DNA of 33,063 nucleotides from Chloroflexota bacterium (GCA_005778035.1 SXKT01000047.1:1-33063); one strand, 5' to 3'. Counted from the stretch's first letter, positions 8,154 to 15,545 are shown. Program-made: numbers and translations. Notes: generated from the sequence alone by a model not told the origin.

Positions 8154-9001
8154 CAGCCCTTTCCTTTGGGCTTTTGGTGATTTCCGCCATTCTTCACACA
8201 TCCTGGAATTTTTTACTCAAGAATATCCAGGATCGTTTTTTGGCAATTTGGTGGGCGATCCTGATTGGGTCTTCGGTTTTCCTGCCCTTGCTGTTTTTTA
8301 GCGGCCTGCCAAACCCCGCTATTTGGCCGTGGTTCCTTGCCAGTGTTGTGGTGGAGATCTTGTATTACAGCATGCTTGGCTTGGCATATTCCATCGGTGA
8401 TTTTTCAGTGGTGTATCCATTTGCGCGCGGTTCTGCGCCTTTGTTTCTGTTGGTTTGGTCCCACTTCTTCCTTGGGGAAGAATTGACCCTTGTTGGCAGT
8501 ATAGGGGTCGGTATCTTGATCCTCGGTTTGGCCCTCATCACATCAGGCGCCAAAGCCACAAGCAACTCTGCCTCAAAACCCGCGGGGGTATTGGTAGCCT
8601 TGGCAGTTGGGTTGCTCATCTCCGTTTACACTGCCATTGATGGCTATGCGGTTAAGCAAACAGACGTGTTAGGGTACGGCATCCTCTTGTTTTTTGCCTT
8701 GCCAGTTTTTAGTTTTCCTGTGGTGTACACCCATTATGGCCATCAAAGATGGTTGTCTGTTATTACCTCACAACCCTTCAAAATCAGCATCGTTGGTGTA
8801 TTCTCTGTGGCAGCCTATTTGTTAGCCCTTTTTGCTTACCAAACCTCTGTGGTTGGTTACTCAGGTTCAGTAAGGGAGATCAGCGTCGTTTTTGGCGCTT
8901 TTGCGGGGTGGTTTTTCCTCAAAGAACAGCTGGGTAGAAGGAGGTTGGCAGGATCTTTCGCCATCTTTGCTGCTTTGTTATTAATCGGATTTTGGGGTTA
9001 G
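8150..9001 (+). CDS. EamA/DMT-family transporter
   Basis: 283 aa from ATG 8150, which overlaps the kinase stop as ATGA; the track start at 8126 is an upstream TTG. About ten hydrophobic segments in two halves, the drug/metabolite transporter pattern. Examples are ALSFGLLVISAILHTSWNF at the start, PLFLLVWSHFFLGEELT at the end of the first EamA repeat, and AFAGWFFLKEQLGRRRLAG near the C-terminus. Substrate unknown; family members export amino acids, nucleobases or other metabolites. Translational coupling to the histidine kinase suggests the pair is expressed together. Confidence 0.88.
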   Translation: MTALSFGLLVISAILHTSWNFLLKNIQDRFLAIWWAILIGSSVFLPLLFFSGLPNPAIWPWFLASVVVEILYYSMLGLAYSIGDFSVVYPFARGSAPLFLLVWSHFFLGEELTLVGSIGVGILILGLALITSGAKATSNSASKPAGVLVALAVGLLISVYTAIDGYAVKQTDVLGYGILLFFALPVFSFPVVYTHYGHQRWLSVITSQPFKISIVGVFSVAAYLLALFAYQTSVVGYSGSVREISVVFGAFAGWFFLKEQLGRRRLAGSFAIFAALLLIGFWG

Positions 9002-9101
9002 TGGCGAATCTGCATTTTTGATGTTTCACAGCGAAAATAAAACAATGTTTTACAAAAATATTTTTTAACATATATACGCGATAAGGCAATTGTTTGGCGA
9101 T

Positions 9102-9123
9102 TACCCCCCATATATGGGGGGTA
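9102..9123. repeat. Perfect 22-nt palindrome, C6/G6 arms around ATATAT
   Basis: Half-site TACCCCCCATA followed by its exact reverse complement. It has no following T-run, so it does not look like a terminator for the transporter gene ending 100 nt upstream. It is most simply an operator for a dimeric regulator or a cruciform-forming site. Confidence 0.75.
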
Positions 9124-9281
9124 GCATTGTCTCAATTCGAAGTGATTTCGGCAACGAATGTTCTATGGTTTCGTTAAACCAAATGTTATCTGCAGTAACT
9201 ACCTCTTCAATGGCCTGGTTTAAAAAAAATAATCTTTTAATGCTTCCGTAGGGTTTCGGTGTGGAAGTTTAAACCGTTCCT

Positions 9282-9290
9282 TGCTAAAAT
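9282..9290 (+). promoter_or_regulatory. Candidate extended -10 promoter of dnaA
   Basis: TGCTAAAAT fits an extended -10 element (TGn + TAAAAT). No good -35 lies 16-18 nt upstream, which is common for extended -10 promoters. It would give a leader of about 150 nt that includes the 9373-9396 hairpin. Confidence 0.35.
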
Positions 9291-9372
9291 GAACGCGTTG
9301 ATAGTCTTAAAGGGTGTGGGTGCACACATCCTATTATCCAAAAAATAATAACAATTGAACTGTAAGACAACT

Positions 9373-9396
9373 CCGCTGGCAAAAACAGGCCAGCGG
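9373..9396 (+). promoter_or_regulatory. Hairpin in the dnaA leader
   Basis: Perfect 8-bp stem CCGCTGGC / GCCAGCGG with loop AAAAACAG, ending 48 nt before the dnaA start. No immediate T-run, so a pausing, stability or regulatory hairpin is likelier than a complete terminator. Confidence 0.5.
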
Positions 9397-9444
9397 CTTG
9401 GTCAACTCACCTAATTTATTGATTTTTGAAGCATTGGAGCATTA

Positions 9445-10806
9445 ATGGACGCTGAACAAGCATGGAAGTCGGTTAAAGGACAGTTGCAGATGGACATGTC
9501 CCGTGCGTCCTATAATACCTGGGTTAAAGATACCCGAGCCTTAAGCTACGATGACGGCAAGATGACAATTAGTGTACAAAACGCCTACGCGCGCGATTGG
9601 CTGGAAAGCCGCCTTTCCAGCACTGTGGTTCGGTTATTGTCCGGAATTATGAATCGCCATGTGATCGTCGAATTTGTGGTTGAACATTCCCTTGCCGATG
9701 AAGCTGATGAAACAGCTTCGTCAAACCAGCAAGATGTTCAGGTAGCAGATCTGCCAGGCACGGCCCAACCCCACAATTCAACCTTCAACCCCCGTTATAC
9801 TTTTGGCACGTTTATTGTAGGCGCCAATAATCGCCTGGCGCATGCCGCCGCCCAAGCGGTGACCGAAAACCCTGCAGGCGCCTATAACCCGCTTTTTATT
9901 TATAGTGGGGTAGGTTTAGGGAAAACACATTTGTTGCACGCCATTGGCAACGCTTGCATTGCGCGTGGTAAAAAGGTGCTTTACGTATCCTCAGAAGAAT
10001 TTACCAACGATTTGATCCAATCGATCAGGCAGCATACTACCCAAGCCTTCCGTAACAAATATCGTTCAGCCGATGTCTTGTTGTTGGATGACATCCAATT
10101 TATTGCCGGCAAGGAAGGCACGCAGGAAGAGTTTTTCCACACATTCAATGCCCTTCATGGGCAGGGCAAACAGATCGTAATTACCTCAGACCGGCTGCCA
10201 AAGTCGATGGTCACCCTGGAAGAGCGTTTGCGTTCCCGATTCGAATGGGGTTTGCTGGCCGATATCCAAGCTCCCGATCTTGAAACTCGCCATGCCATTT
10301 TGCGGTACAAGGCAGAAAAAATGGGCAAACACGTTCCTACAGAGATACTAGACATGATCGCCCGCAGGGTCCAATCCAATATCCGTGAACTCGAGGGTGC
10401 ATTAAACCGTGTGATCGCCTTTGCAGAGTTATCCGGTGTCCCATATTCTATCCAGTTGGCTGAAATGGCCTTGGTGGACCTGTTACCCCAAACCCAGCAT
10501 ATATCTGCCGACAAGTTAATTGCCATAGTGGCCAACGAATGGCAAACTACCGTCGAAGCGCTCACCAGCAAAAGCCGAACCAAGCAAATCGCCGAACCAA
10601 GGCAAGTAGCCATGTACCTGCTGCGCCACGAGACCAATTCCTCCCTGCCCCAGATCGGTGAAGTATTAGGCGGCCGGGATCACACAACCGTGATGTATGG
10701 CATCGAAAAGATCGCCAGCGAGATCCTAACCAAAAAAGATATTGAACGGCGGATCAATCGCATTAAACAGTTGTTGCACAACCCCGCCAGTTTTGCTGCC
10801 GCTTAG
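9445..10806 (+). CDS. dnaA: Chromosomal replication initiator protein DnaA
   Basis: 453 aa, full length. Domain I (about 1-80) has AWKSVKGQLQMDMSRASYNTW. A short linker follows (about 85-115). The AAA+ domain starts near FNPRYTFGTFIVGANNRLAHAA, with Walker A GVGLGKTHLLHA, Walker B VLLLDDIQFI and arginine-rich ERLRSRFEWGL. The C-terminal domain IV carries the DnaA signature GGRDHTTVMYGIEKI for DnaA-box binding. SD GGAG lies 7 nt before ATG. The usual partners dnaN and recF are absent downstream: the gene is followed by its own terminator and unrelated genes, so it is a single-gene unit. Confidence 0.98.
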   Translation: MDAEQAWKSVKGQLQMDMSRASYNTWVKDTRALSYDDGKMTISVQNAYARDWLESRLSSTVVRLLSGIMNRHVIVEFVVEHSLADEADETASSNQQDVQVADLPGTAQPHNSTFNPRYTFGTFIVGANNRLAHAAAQAVTENPAGAYNPLFIYSGVGLGKTHLLHAIGNACIARGKKVLYVSSEEFTNDLIQSIRQHTTQAFRNKYRSADVLLLDDIQFIAGKEGTQEEFFHTFNALHGQGKQIVITSDRLPKSMVTLEERLRSRFEWGLLADIQAPDLETRHAILRYKAEKMGKHVPTEILDMIARRVQSNIRELEGALNRVIAFAELSGVPYSIQLAEMALVDLLPQTQHISADKLIAIVANEWQTTVEALTSKSRTKQIAEPRQVAMYLLRHETNSSLPQIGEVLGGRDHTTVMYGIEKIASEILTKKDIERRINRIKQLLHNPASFAAA

Positions 10807-10871
10807 CCGGCGGTAATCCACTACATATAAAATAGCCGGGGTCACGTTTATTCCATCCCATCAACTGTTTG

Positions 10872-10905
10872 CTGGTTCCAAGGTTGGCAGGAACCGGGGT
10901 TTTTT
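10872..10905 (+). terminator. Rho-independent terminator after dnaA
   Basis: Arms CTGGTTCC and GGAACCGG (one G-T wobble) around a 10-nt loop, then GG and six T's. Located 65 nt after the dnaA stop. Confidence 0.8.
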
Positions 10906-10997
10906 CCTATTTAAACCTCCTACCATGTGGCTAAGCGGTACTTTAAGCGTTATTCCTTCTCAGAGAAGTATTGCCTCCTTTATAGCCCTTGCCGTCG

Positions 10998-11027
10998 TTG
11001 AATAAAATTGATACTTTCCTTTACAAT
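10998..11027 (+). promoter_or_regulatory. Candidate promoter of the NTF2-like gene
   Basis: TTGAAT, 18-nt spacer, TACAAT, placing the start of transcription about 25 nt before ATG 11061. Consensus-based prediction. A CTTCTC-A-GAGAAG inverted repeat sits 30 nt upstream (10956-10968). Confidence 0.35.
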
Positions 11028-11060
11028 TATCACCATCTTATACAGTCAAGAGGTTACCGG

Positions 11061-11618
11061 ATGAATAACTCAACCCCGCAAGAATTAATTCAGGCATTTC
11101 AGCTTGGTTATACGCAACGGGATGTAACAAAAGTAGAAGCCTTCATGGAATTGTTCACCGAGGATGCCGAAGTGATTGGCACGAACGGACAAAAACCCGG
11201 AGTTGATGAGTGGTACACTAACAGAGACGGCGCACGAGAGCTTGTTGAAGGTGACTGGGAAAGTTGGGGAGACCTGCGGTTAGACCTCGATACTGCAAAT
11301 ATTCACCAGAATGGTGATATCGCATGGATGGCAGCAACCGCCACTGTGAGCAAGACGATCGGCAAGGACAATTTCCAGTCTTACCTGGATTTCATTCGCG
11401 ATTACATGGACCAGTCAACCCTGCCGGCGGAACAAAAGCTACATTACATTCTGCGTGGCGGTACCAACACAATTTATGAATTAAATCGCGGAGAGAATTT
11501 TATTTGGGTGCTGAGGTTTACCGCGGTAATGGTATGCCAGGCAGGGTATTGGAAATTTGCCCAGATGAACTTTTCTTTTCCAACGATCTATTTTCCAGAT
11601 GTTAGGGTCATTGAATAA
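11061..11618 (+). CDS. SnoaL/NTF2-like domain protein
   Basis: 185 aa from ATG 11061 (SD GAGG 8 nt upstream); the track start at 10989 is a TTG without ribosome binding site and lies in the promoter region. The N-terminal part resembles SnoaL_3/DUF4440-type NTF2 folds: a first helix (TPQELIQAFQLGYTQRDV), ELFTEDAEVIGTNG, then strands around GDIAWMAATATVSK and a final YWKFAQMNFSFPT. Such domains occur as small hydrolases, isomerases or ligand-binding proteins, so the reaction cannot be named. The central insertion DNFQSYLDFIRDYMDQSTLPAEQKL is longer than in minimal members. Confidence 0.8.
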   Translation: MNNSTPQELIQAFQLGYTQRDVTKVEAFMELFTEDAEVIGTNGQKPGVDEWYTNRDGARELVEGDWESWGDLRLDLDTANIHQNGDIAWMAATATVSKTIGKDNFQSYLDFIRDYMDQSTLPAEQKLHYILRGGTNTIYELNRGENFIWVLRFTAVMVCQAGYWKFAQMNFSFPTIYFPDVRVIE

Positions 11619-11621
11619 CGC

Positions 11622-11891
11622 ATGGATAACACCGAAAAAAATCGGCGAGATAAATTGGCATTATGCGATCCCAGCAACAAGGATATCGTGGAATTGGCCG
11701 TCGTTCCTGATTCAAGATTGATGAATTCACAAAATTTCGTCAATTTGGCAACCAACCATCTATCCAGATCCATTCAGGTCCGATCCTGGCCAAGGTTTCC
11801 CGCCAAAGCACCTTTGTGCTTCACCGGGTTAACCAATCAACCAATGGTTTCACCCCCTACAAACGCATCCCATAACCTGATGAGGAGGTAA
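11622..11891 (+). CDS. Doubtful small ORF, possibly a frameshifted remnant
   Basis: 89 aa in the track frame, starting 3 nt after the preceding stop and ending at the next gene's ribosome binding site. The first 35 residues (DPSNKDIVELAVVPDSR) look protein-like. The rest is rich in Pro, Arg and Ser and less convincing. From about 11711 another forward frame reads DEFTKFRQFGNQPSIQ then ILAKVSRQSTFVLHRV and stops at 11876, which looks more natural. This could be a small gene broken by one frameshift near 11710. I recognise neither version. Confidence 0.3.
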   Translation: MDNTEKNRRDKLALCDPSNKDIVELAVVPDSRLMNSQNFVNLATNHLSRSIQVRSWPRFPAKAPLCFTGLTNQPMVSPPTNASHNLMRR

Positions 11892-11893
11892 GC

Positions 11894-12358
11894 ATGAAAA
11901 CGATCTTAGTAAAAAGCAAGTACCTGATGTTAATTGCTGTATTTGGTTTGTTGGTCACCCATTTTTTTGCGTTGGCATGGGCAACTTTAAAATCGTATGA
12001 TACTTGGGCAGAGATCATCAGCACAGTTGGCCGCTCCGAGAAGATCATCGTCTATTTGGTAAAGGTCGTGGACGGTTTTTTGATCGCGTTCGTTTTGTAT
12101 TTGCTGGCAGCCAGCATTTACCGCATGACCATCGGCGAATTGGACGTATTAGACAACCTAACGGCCAAATCCTTGTCCGAACTAAAAACAAAACTGAGCA
12201 GCATTATGGTGTTGGTCCTCGGAATCAGGTTTATCGAGATCCTTTTTAGTGAGGAAGTGAGCGGCCAGCACCTTCTCTATAGTGCTGGCGCAATCGCTAT
12301 TGTAGGCAGTATGTTGATCGCGTTTTCCGCCTATGGCAAGGGCTCTGGCGAGCACTAA
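11894..12358 (+). CDS. YqhA family (UPF0114) membrane protein
   Basis: 154 aa with three or four transmembrane segments: KYLMLIAVFGLLVTHFFALAW, VVDGFLIAFVLYLLAASIY, IMVLVLGIRFIEILF, and LLYSAGAIAIVGSMLIAFSA. The IxxVDxFLIAxVLYxxAxxIY-type segment is characteristic of the YqhA/UPF0114 family, whose function is not established. Start ATG 11894 has a strong SD GAGGAGGT. The next gene starts 12 nt after its stop, so they are probably co-transcribed. Confidence 0.85.
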   Translation: MKTILVKSKYLMLIAVFGLLVTHFFALAWATLKSYDTWAEIISTVGRSEKIIVYLVKVVDGFLIAFVLYLLAASIYRMTIGELDVLDNLTAKSLSELKTKLSSIMVLVLGIRFIEILFSEEVSGQHLLYSAGAIAIVGSMLIAFSAYGKGSGEH

Positions 12359-12369
12359 CGAAAGTTAAA

Positions 12370-12900
12370 TTGGCGGTCTTGCAAACCCCTCGGCTGTTAT
12401 TGCGGCCCCTTGTCCTTGAGGATGCCGAACCACTCCAAGTGGTTTTTGGCGATCCGGCAGTGATGCAATTTGGAGATGGCGTCAGGGATCTCGCGTGGAT
12501 CAGAGAGTGGATCAAGACTGTCATAAGGACCCAGTATCCCATAGGGCTTGGTGTATTGGCAGTAACGATCATTCCCGATCCAATTCCGATCGGCTTTTGT
12601 GGTCTATCCTATTACCCGTCGATCAGCCCCGGGGGGCAATTCGAGGTCGGGTTTCGGCTTGGACAACATTATTGGGGCCAAGGTTACGCTACCGAAGCGG
12701 CCACTGCGATCTTGCGAAAAACTTTTACCGAAACAAAAATTGAAAAACTGGTATGCCTGATCGATCCGAACAACTGGCGTTCCATCAGGGTAGCCGAAAA
12801 ACTGGGTATGAGCTTGGAACGAGAAGTGATGCTTCCCGGCTATACCCACCCAGACATCCTATTCGCCATCTCGAGATCCCAATATTTGGCACAAGATTGA
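12370..12900 (+). CDS. GNAT N-acetyltransferase, RimJ/RimL type
   Basis: 176 aa. Acetyl-CoA-dependent N-acetyltransferase; starts with LQTPRLLLRPLVLEDAEPL, and the acetyl-CoA-binding region reads GQHYWGQGYATEAATAIL followed by VCLIDPNNWRSIRVAEKLGM, the usual RimJ/RimL signature. Substrate (ribosomal protein N-terminus, amino acid or drug) cannot be told. No ATG exists before the conserved N-terminus; the start is TTG 12370, with no clear SD, so translation probably depends on coupling to the YqhA-type gene just upstream. Confidence 0.9.
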   Translation: MAVLQTPRLLLRPLVLEDAEPLQVVFGDPAVMQFGDGVRDLAWIREWIKTVIRTQYPIGLGVLAVTIIPDPIPIGFCGLSYYPSISPGGQFEVGFRLGQHYWGQGYATEAATAILRKTFTETKIEKLVCLIDPNNWRSIRVAEKLGMSLEREVMLPGYTHPDILFAISRSQYLAQD

Positions 12901-12957
12901 CCAAAAAATATCAATGTTGGGAACTGGGGTAAAATTTGCCACACAGGCATTATTTAA

Positions 12958-13623
12958 ATGGTTGATGAAAAGATCCGTATCCTGATCGTTGATGATTATC
13001 CGGTTGTGCTAAGCGGTTTGGTGGCCATGCTGCAAGCGCATACCGAGATCGATGTGGTTGGCGTTGCAAGCAATGGCCAATCGGCGGTTGAACTTGCTTT
13101 GCAACTTCATCCCAAAGTTGTCCTAATGAACGTATCCATGCCTGGGATGGATGGCATTGAAGCTACCCAACGCATTAAAAAAGCCGCCCCTGACATCAAT
13201 ATCCTGATCTTCTCTGGCCTTAGCAGCCAAGACAAGGTCACCCCAGCCATCAACGCCGGCGCAATTGGGTACATCCTCAAAGACTCATCCGAAAGCGAGC
13301 TGCTGAGCGCTATCAACCAAGTTGCCAGGGGAGAAGCATGTTTGCACCCGTCGGTTATTGGGTACATTCTCAAGCAAGTGCAAGCGGCAGAAGATACCGA
13401 CACTTTGATAAAAAGCCTGACAGAACGAGAACTGGATGTGCTCAAATTGATGGCTGAGGGCCACTCTAATCAGGAGATCGCCCGAATGATGGTTGTTGGC
13501 CATGCTACCGTGCACTCACATGTAAGCCGAATTTTGGCCAAACTCAAAGTAAGCAGCCGAACCCAGGCAGTAATCTATGCCATGCGTGTTGGCCTGATCC
13601 CCCCGCCAGAAGAACTCCCCTAA
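12958..13623 (+). CDS. NarL/FixJ-family response regulator without phosphoacceptor Asp
   Basis: 221 aa. Receiver domain residues 1-125: acidic pair in ILIVDDYPVV, conserved Ser (IFSGLSS in place of Thr) and Lys (GYILKDSS) are present. The phosphorylation site reads VVLMNVSMPGMDG with Asn58 (codon AAC) in place of Asp. A LuxR-type helix-turn-helix at the C-terminus reads LTERELDVLKLMAEGHSNQEIARMM then ATVHSHVSRILAKLKV. An Asn there prevents ordinary phosphorylation, so the protein may be constitutively in one state, or respond by another route. Divided from the GAF kinase by dnaA and others. SD is weak. Convergent with the SRPBCC gene 18 nt downstream. Confidence 0.93.
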   Translation: MVDEKIRILIVDDYPVVLSGLVAMLQAHTEIDVVGVASNGQSAVELALQLHPKVVLMNVSMPGMDGIEATQRIKKAAPDINILIFSGLSSQDKVTPAINAGAIGYILKDSSESELLSAINQVARGEACLHPSVIGYILKQVQAAEDTDTLIKSLTERELDVLKLMAEGHSNQEIARMMVVGHATVHSHVSRILAKLKVSSRTQAVIYAMRVGLIPPPEELP

Positions 13624-13641
13624 ACACCCTCGCTTTTTCTC

Positions 13642-14121
13642 TCAACCCAGGCAGGCTGCCAACGCGGCCAATTGGTCTGTGGCTATCCCCCAGCCGGCGT
13701 GGAATCCCATCCGTTCATGCTCTTCTTTATCCTCAACCGTCCAATGTACTACGGTCGCCTTATATAAGGTTGTCCCATCCCCTTGATCTAAAAACTCGAT
13801 GGTAGCGGTCATAAATGGCTTTTCACTGGGGATCCATGCTTCGGTATAAGCATCCGTAAAAACCAATTTCTGGTTAGGTACAACTTCCAGGTAAACGCCC
13901 CTGTTCGGGATCTCCACTCCCTCGGGCGATCTCATAACGATCAGCGTGCTACCGCCAGGTCGAAGGTCGGTTTCTGCATGGGACACCGTAAAAGGGGGTG
14001 GGGTGAACCACTTGGTGATGAGTTCTGGCTTTGTCCAACAATCGAACAAATGCCGCGCTTTCACCGGAATGACTCGGGTAAGGGTCAATTCCCTTGGGTT
14101 TGATGGCAAATTCTCGGACAT
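13642..14121 (-). CDS. SRPBCC / AHSA1-like (activator of Hsp90 homologue 1-like) protein
   Basis: 159 aa from ATG 14121 (SD AGGA); the longer track start at 14262 lies across the neighbouring pot promoter and is rejected. The protein has the AHSA1-type START fold: LTRVIPVKARHLFDCWTKPELITKWFTPPPF, then DLRPGGSTLIVM and a C-terminal helix GFHAGWGIATDQLAALA. These stand-alone bacterial proteins likely bind a small hydrophobic ligand, and are often annotated as polyketide cyclase/SRPBCC. No partner gene nearby suggests the ligand. Confidence 0.88.
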   Translation of the reverse strand: MSENLPSNPRELTLTRVIPVKARHLFDCWTKPELITKWFTPPPFTVSHAETDLRPGGSTLIVMRSPEGVEIPNRGVYLEVVPNQKLVFTDAYTEAWIPSEKPFMTATIEFLDQGDGTTLYKATVVHWTVEDKEEHERMGFHAGWGIATDQLAALAACLG

Positions 14122-14223
14122 TAGGTTTATTCCTTTTTTTGGGTTGATGTCTTTATGCTCTATTCTACAACGCCTCTTGCGGAAAAGGATTCCCGTTGAT
14201 TGTTTCCGAATCGGAAATAAAAT

Positions 14224-14251
14224 TTGACCTGTGTTTCCCATTCTGTATAAT
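14224..14251 (+). promoter_or_regulatory. Sigma70-type promoter of the polyamine-transport operon
   Basis: TTGACC (14224-14229), 16-nt spacer, perfect TATAAT (14246-14251). Transcription would begin near 14258, giving a leader of about 100 nt before the substrate-binding protein gene. Confidence 0.72.
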
Positions 14252-14260
14252 CGTATTATC

Positions 14261-14276
14261 ACCTATGGTTATAGGT
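14261..14276. promoter_or_regulatory. Inverted repeat at the transcription start, operator candidate
   Basis: ACCTAT-GGTT-ATAGGT, perfect 6-nt arms, lying at about +3 to +18 relative to the predicted start. The position suits a repressor site; an RNA hairpin is the alternative. Confidence 0.45.
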
Positions 14277-14361
14277 AAATTTCTCGATCAGGAGGTGTAT
14301 ATAAGGGCGCTTATTTTGGTTTTCTGAGTTGCAAAATTATTGGAACAAACAGGAGAAGATA

Positions 14362-15531
14362 ATGATTAGATTTCGTATTACCGCTTTGATCATGGCACTA
14401 AGTATTGTTCTAAGTGCCTGTGGTGGCGCGGCAGGAGGAGCCGGCGCCCCAATGAAATCCATAGGCGAAGGTGAAGGTGAAGTAGCAATCATTGCCTGGG
14501 CTGGTTACATTGAACGTGGTGAGACCGATCCGGCTTACGATTGGGTCACTGAATTCGAAAAGACCACCAGCTGCAAAGTCACTGTGAAAACCGCTGCAAC
14601 ATCCGACGAGATGGTTTCTTTGATGAATGAAGGTGGTTTTGACCTGGTTACCGCCAGCGGCGATGCCAGTAACCGCCTTATCGCCGGTGGCAAGGTACAG
14701 GAACTGAACATCGACCTGATTCCTTCCTGGAAAACGATCGATGAGCGTTTGCAGAATTCACCCTGGCATACGGTTGATGGCAAACATTACGGTATCCCTT
14801 ACCAATGGGGGCCGAATGTGTTGATGTACAACACCGAGGTCTTTGCGGAAGCCCCAACCAGTTGGGATGTAACCTTCGAAGAGATGACCCTGCCCGATGG
14901 CCAGTCCAACAAGGGTCGCGTACAGGCATTTGATGGGCCGATCTTTATTGCAGATGCCGCTCTCTACCTCAAACACAAGAATCCTGAATTGGGTATTGAT
15001 AATCCGTATGACCTGACCAAAGAGCAATTTGATGCAGTCATTGAATTACTCAAGGGCCAGCGTACACTTGTCAATCGCTACTGGCACGACGCGTTCGTCC
15101 AGATCGATGATTTCACCAATGAAGGAAATGTGGCTTCGGGTTCCTGGCCATTCCAGGTCAACATGCTTCAATTTGCTACTCAACCCGTTGCATCCACAAT
15201 CCCAGTTGAAGGCGCAACCGGCTGGGCGGATAGCACCATGCTCCATGTGAATGCCCCGCACCCCAATTGCGCGTATATGTGGCTGGATTGGAGCTTGAAC
15301 CCAAAACTGCAGGGTGACCTGGCCGCCTGGTTCGGCAGCGTGCCCGCCGTGCCGGCCGCCTGCCAAGGGAACGAACTGTTAGGTGATTCTGGTTGTGCGA
15401 CCAACGGATTTAATGACTTCGAAAAGATCTGGTTCTGGCGCACCCCCACTGCTGAATGCAGCACTGGCAAAGGTGGTTGTATCCCGTACAGCGAATGGGT
15501 CAACTCCTACATCGCTGTCATCGGCAGCTAA
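14362..15531 (+). CDS. potD: Spermidine/putrescine-type ABC transporter substrate-binding lipoprotein
   Basis: 389 aa from ATG 14362 (SD AGGAG 7 nt upstream). A lipoprotein signal peptide ends in the lipobox LSAC, so the protein is anchored outside the membrane. A type 2 periplasmic-binding fold follows: AWAGYIERGE near the start, GGFDLVTASGDASNRLIAGGKVQELN, YGIPYQWGPNVLMYNTEVF. These are the usual polyamine-binding features. Four or more Cys in the C-terminal region (ACQGNELLGDSGCATNGF, ECSTGKGGCIPY) suggest disulphides, unusual for PotD proteins. Followed by an 11-bp hairpin, then the ATPase and two permeases. Polyamine specificity rests on family resemblance. Confidence 0.88.
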   Translation: MIRFRITALIMALSIVLSACGGAAGGAGAPMKSIGEGEGEVAIIAWAGYIERGETDPAYDWVTEFEKTTSCKVTVKTAATSDEMVSLMNEGGFDLVTASGDASNRLIAGGKVQELNIDLIPSWKTIDERLQNSPWHTVDGKHYGIPYQWGPNVLMYNTEVFAEAPTSWDVTFEEMTLPDGQSNKGRVQAFDGPIFIADAALYLKHKNPELGIDNPYDLTKEQFDAVIELLKGQRTLVNRYWHDAFVQIDDFTNEGNVASGSWPFQVNMLQFATQPVASTIPVEGATGWADSTMLHVNAPHPNCAYMWLDWSLNPKLQGDLAAWFGSVPAVPAACQGNELLGDSGCATNGFNDFEKIWFWRTPTAECSTGKGGCIPYSEWVNSYIAVIGS

Positions 15532-15545
15532 CGCATTAGAAAGTT

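Larger units (their letters stand above)
9002..9444. other. 443-bp non-coding region upstream of dnaA
   Basis: No convincing gene on either strand. It holds an AT-rich stretch (9030-9080), a 22-nt palindrome (9102-9123), a second AT-rich tract (9224-9240), a candidate extended -10 promoter (9282-9290), one weak DnaA-box-like TTATCCAAA (9334-9342), and a leader hairpin (9373-9396). A replication origin next to dnaA is possible in principle, but I found no cluster of TTATNCACA boxes, so I do not call oriC. Confidence 0.6.

Noticed and set aside
9002-9444. Replication origin beside dnaA
   Set aside because: Only one weak box-like sequence was found; AT-rich tracts alone do not support oriC.
10989-11060. 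Upstream TTG start of the NTF2-like gene
   Set aside because: No ribosome binding site, and the segment coincides with promoter-like elements.
13642-14262. 206-aa version of the SRPBCC protein
   Set aside because: The extra N-terminus overlaps the predicted pot promoter and lacks a ribosome binding site; ATG 14121 with AGGA is better.
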